Assembly (NCBI GenBank): GCA_028290305.1
Contig: JAQGKC010000290.1
Span: 1-7,877 of the forward strand
Length of the DNA stretch: 7,877 nt
Reading direction: 5' to 3'
Source: Bradyrhizobium sp.
Lineage (GTDB): Bacteria > Pseudomonadota > Alphaproteobacteria > Rhizobiales > Xanthobacteraceae
The notes under the pieces were generated by a model, which made no database searches, was not told the origin of the DNA, and saw only the letters and a program-made list of their open reading frames with translations. Both the position numbers and the translations under genes were made by a program. Shown piece after piece: positions 7,103-7,877 of this stretch (positions are counted from its first letter, which is position 1; each line of letters begins with the position of its first letter).

Positions 7103-7678
7103 CTACTTCACGACCTCTGCACCGACCTTGCAAACGGCGGCGTCCTGATCGCCGGTGCCGCCGCTGCAACCCACCGCGCCGATGAGTTTGCCGCCTTCGA
7201 CAAGGGGAAAGCCGCCGGGACTCGCGACCAGGGTCGGATCGAGCGTGCCGGTATAGGAATGACCGGTTTCATAGGCATTGTAGAACAGGCGGGATTCGCG
7301 GCGAAAGCGCGCCGCGGTCCGGGCCTTGCCGATCGAAATCGGACCAGACGCAATCTGCGCACCTTCCATCCGCGAGAAATGGACGATTTCGCCGTTGGTA
7401 TCGACCACTGCAATGTTCATTTTCCAGTTGCGCCTTTTGGCTTCGGCTTCGGCCGCAGCCATCACCTGCTTGGCGCGCTCAAGCCCGATCGACATTCCAT
7501 AGGGAATATCGAATGGCACCACATCGGGCGTGCCGCCCGCGGATGGCGGCGCCGGCGGCGTCGCAGCCGCTGGGGCCGGAGCTGGCGCCGGGGCTGGTGC
7601 CGGCGCTTGTGCAAATGCCGGCGAACTCATGACCGCAAGGGCGCAAGCCGCCAATGTCATCGAAACGATGGAACGCAT
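7103..7678 (-). CDS. Secreted GlcG/HbpS-family (DUF336) heme-binding-like protein
   Basis: The 191-residue product starts with a signal peptide (hydrophobic residues 8-18, A-F-A|Q cleavage near 23/24). A low-complexity Ala-Pro linker follows (about 24-47), then one GlcG/HbpS domain (about 58-190). Family marks are 'A-x-x-x-A-x-A-E-A-K-R-R-N-W-K-M-N-I-A-V-V-D-T-N-G' (75-96), 'I-S-I-G-K-A-R-T-A-A-R-F' (114-125) and 'P-G-G-F-P-L-V-E-G-G-K-L-I-G-A-V-G-C-S-G-G' (154-174). Related proteins bind heme or degradation products, or accompany glycolate genes; the role here is unknown. C171 and C183 could form a disulfide in the periplasm (inference). The frame stays open 49 codons further upstream, but ATG 7678 was chosen because GGAGG lies 5 bases before it and a clean signal peptide begins there. 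It has its own promoter candidate and terminator, so it is likely monocistronic. Confidence 0.9.
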   Translation of the reverse strand: MRSIVSMTLAACALAVMSSPAFAQAPAPAPAPAPAPAAATPPAPPSAGGTPDVVPFDIPYGMSIGLERAKQVMAAAEAEAKRRNWKMNIAVVDTNGEIVHFSRMEGAQIASGPISIGKARTAARFRRESRLFYNAYETGHSYTGTLDPTLVASPGGFPLVEGGKLIGAVGCSGGTGDQDAAVCKVGAEVVK

Positions 7679-7683
7679 CTTAT

Positions 7684-7688
7684 CCTCC
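7684..7688 (-). promoter_or_regulatory. Ribosome binding site (GGAGG) for the GlcG/HbpS-like gene
   Basis: On the - strand GGAGG-ATAAG-ATG gives a perfect Shine-Dalgarno core with 5-base spacing. This decides the start at 7678 over the longer in-frame extension. Confidence 0.8.
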
Positions 7689-7706
7689 CGGTTGAAGTCT
7701 GTTTTG

Positions 7707-7735
7707 GTTATAGGCGCGACGCTTATATCTCGAAA
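7707..7735 (-). promoter_or_regulatory. Candidate sigma-70-type promoter for the GlcG/HbpS-like gene
   Basis: On the - strand TTTCGA (7730-7735) and TATAAC (7707-7712) are separated by 17 bases. The -10 matches the consensus at five of six positions and the -35 at three of six. Transcription would start about 20 bases before the start codon, leaving room for the GGAGG site. The call is by pattern only. Confidence 0.35.
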
Positions 7736-7796
7736 CGCCGGACCCATGCCATTCTGCCTTGGTCCCGGGCAACGTCCTTTCTGCAACCCCCTCGAT

Positions 7797-7829
7797 CCCG
7801 TATTATTCCGACAGGGAATTTGCAACGGG
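7797..7829. repeat. Interrupted inverted repeat upstream of the GlcG/HbpS-like gene
   Basis: CCCGT (7797-7801) pairs with ACGGG (7825-7829). Inside these, ATTCC (7805-7809) pairs with GGAAT (7815-7819) around the loop GACAG. There is no T run after it on either strand, so it is not an obvious terminator. An operator for the gene starting at 7678 is possible. The surrounding stretch 7736-7877 shows no gene. Confidence 0.3.
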
Positions 7830-7877
7830 CTCCGGGGATCGCACCGCGCTGCAACACGCAGAAGCGGTCATTCGATC

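Noticed and set aside
7643..7678. Possible lipobox (L-A-A-C, Cys12) in the GlcG/HbpS-like signal peptide
   Set aside because: The cysteine comes too early, leaving almost no hydrophobic core before it. A longer hydrophobic stretch follows and ends in a good A-F-A|Q signal-peptidase I site.
7679..7825. 49-codon N-terminal extension of the GlcG/HbpS-like protein
   Set aside because: It would bury the signal peptide, has no family resemblance, and passes over the strong GGAGG site and the candidate promoter. The start at 7678 is better.

Overview
The window is GC-rich, gene-dense alphaproteobacterial chromosomal DNA. Gene content (Bug/TctC-type receptor, NtaA/DmoA-type flavin monooxygenase, DUF3311 plus MctP-like symporter, secreted GlcG/HbpS protein) and codon style suggest a Bradyrhizobium/Rhodopseudomonas-like member of the Nitrobacteraceae. 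This assignment is inference from gene families, not from a search.

Left part (1-5120, + strand): a tightly packed set reads as one catabolic operon. It holds the 3' end of an Ldh-family NAD(P)-dependent 2-hydroxyacid dehydrogenase (1-177), an FMNH2-dependent NtaA/SnaA/DszA-type monooxygenase (209-1576), a fumarylacetoacetate-hydrolase-family enzyme (1589-2392), a thiamine-pyrophosphate enzyme of the acetolactate synthase/decarboxylase superfamily (2389-4122) and a periplasmic Bug-family receptor (4134-5120). Gaps are 31, 12, -4 and 11 bases. The families suggest uptake of a small organic acid or a related compound, oxygenation, C-C hydrolysis or decarboxylation, and 2-oxoacid/2-hydroxyacid handling. 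The substrate cannot be read from the sequence. The operon promoter lies left of the window.

The most notable observation is that the thiamine-pyrophosphate gene is cut by a single in-frame amber codon (3592-3594). The frame continues without any shift through the cofactor-binding GDG...N motif to a normal stop. It is a very recent pseudogene, a readthrough case, or a base-call error.

Right part (- strand): a DUF3311 small membrane protein (6637-6816) and an MctP-like sodium:solute symporter (5104-6603) form a two-gene transport operon. It converges on the catabolic operon, and its last codons overlap the receptor gene by 17 bases. Further right is a separately transcribed secreted GlcG/HbpS-like protein (7103-7678) with its own candidate promoter, a strong ribosome binding site and a clear rho-independent terminator (7051-7085). 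The region beyond 7736 shows no gene. I saw no tRNA, rRNA, CRISPR array, insertion sequence or phage gene.
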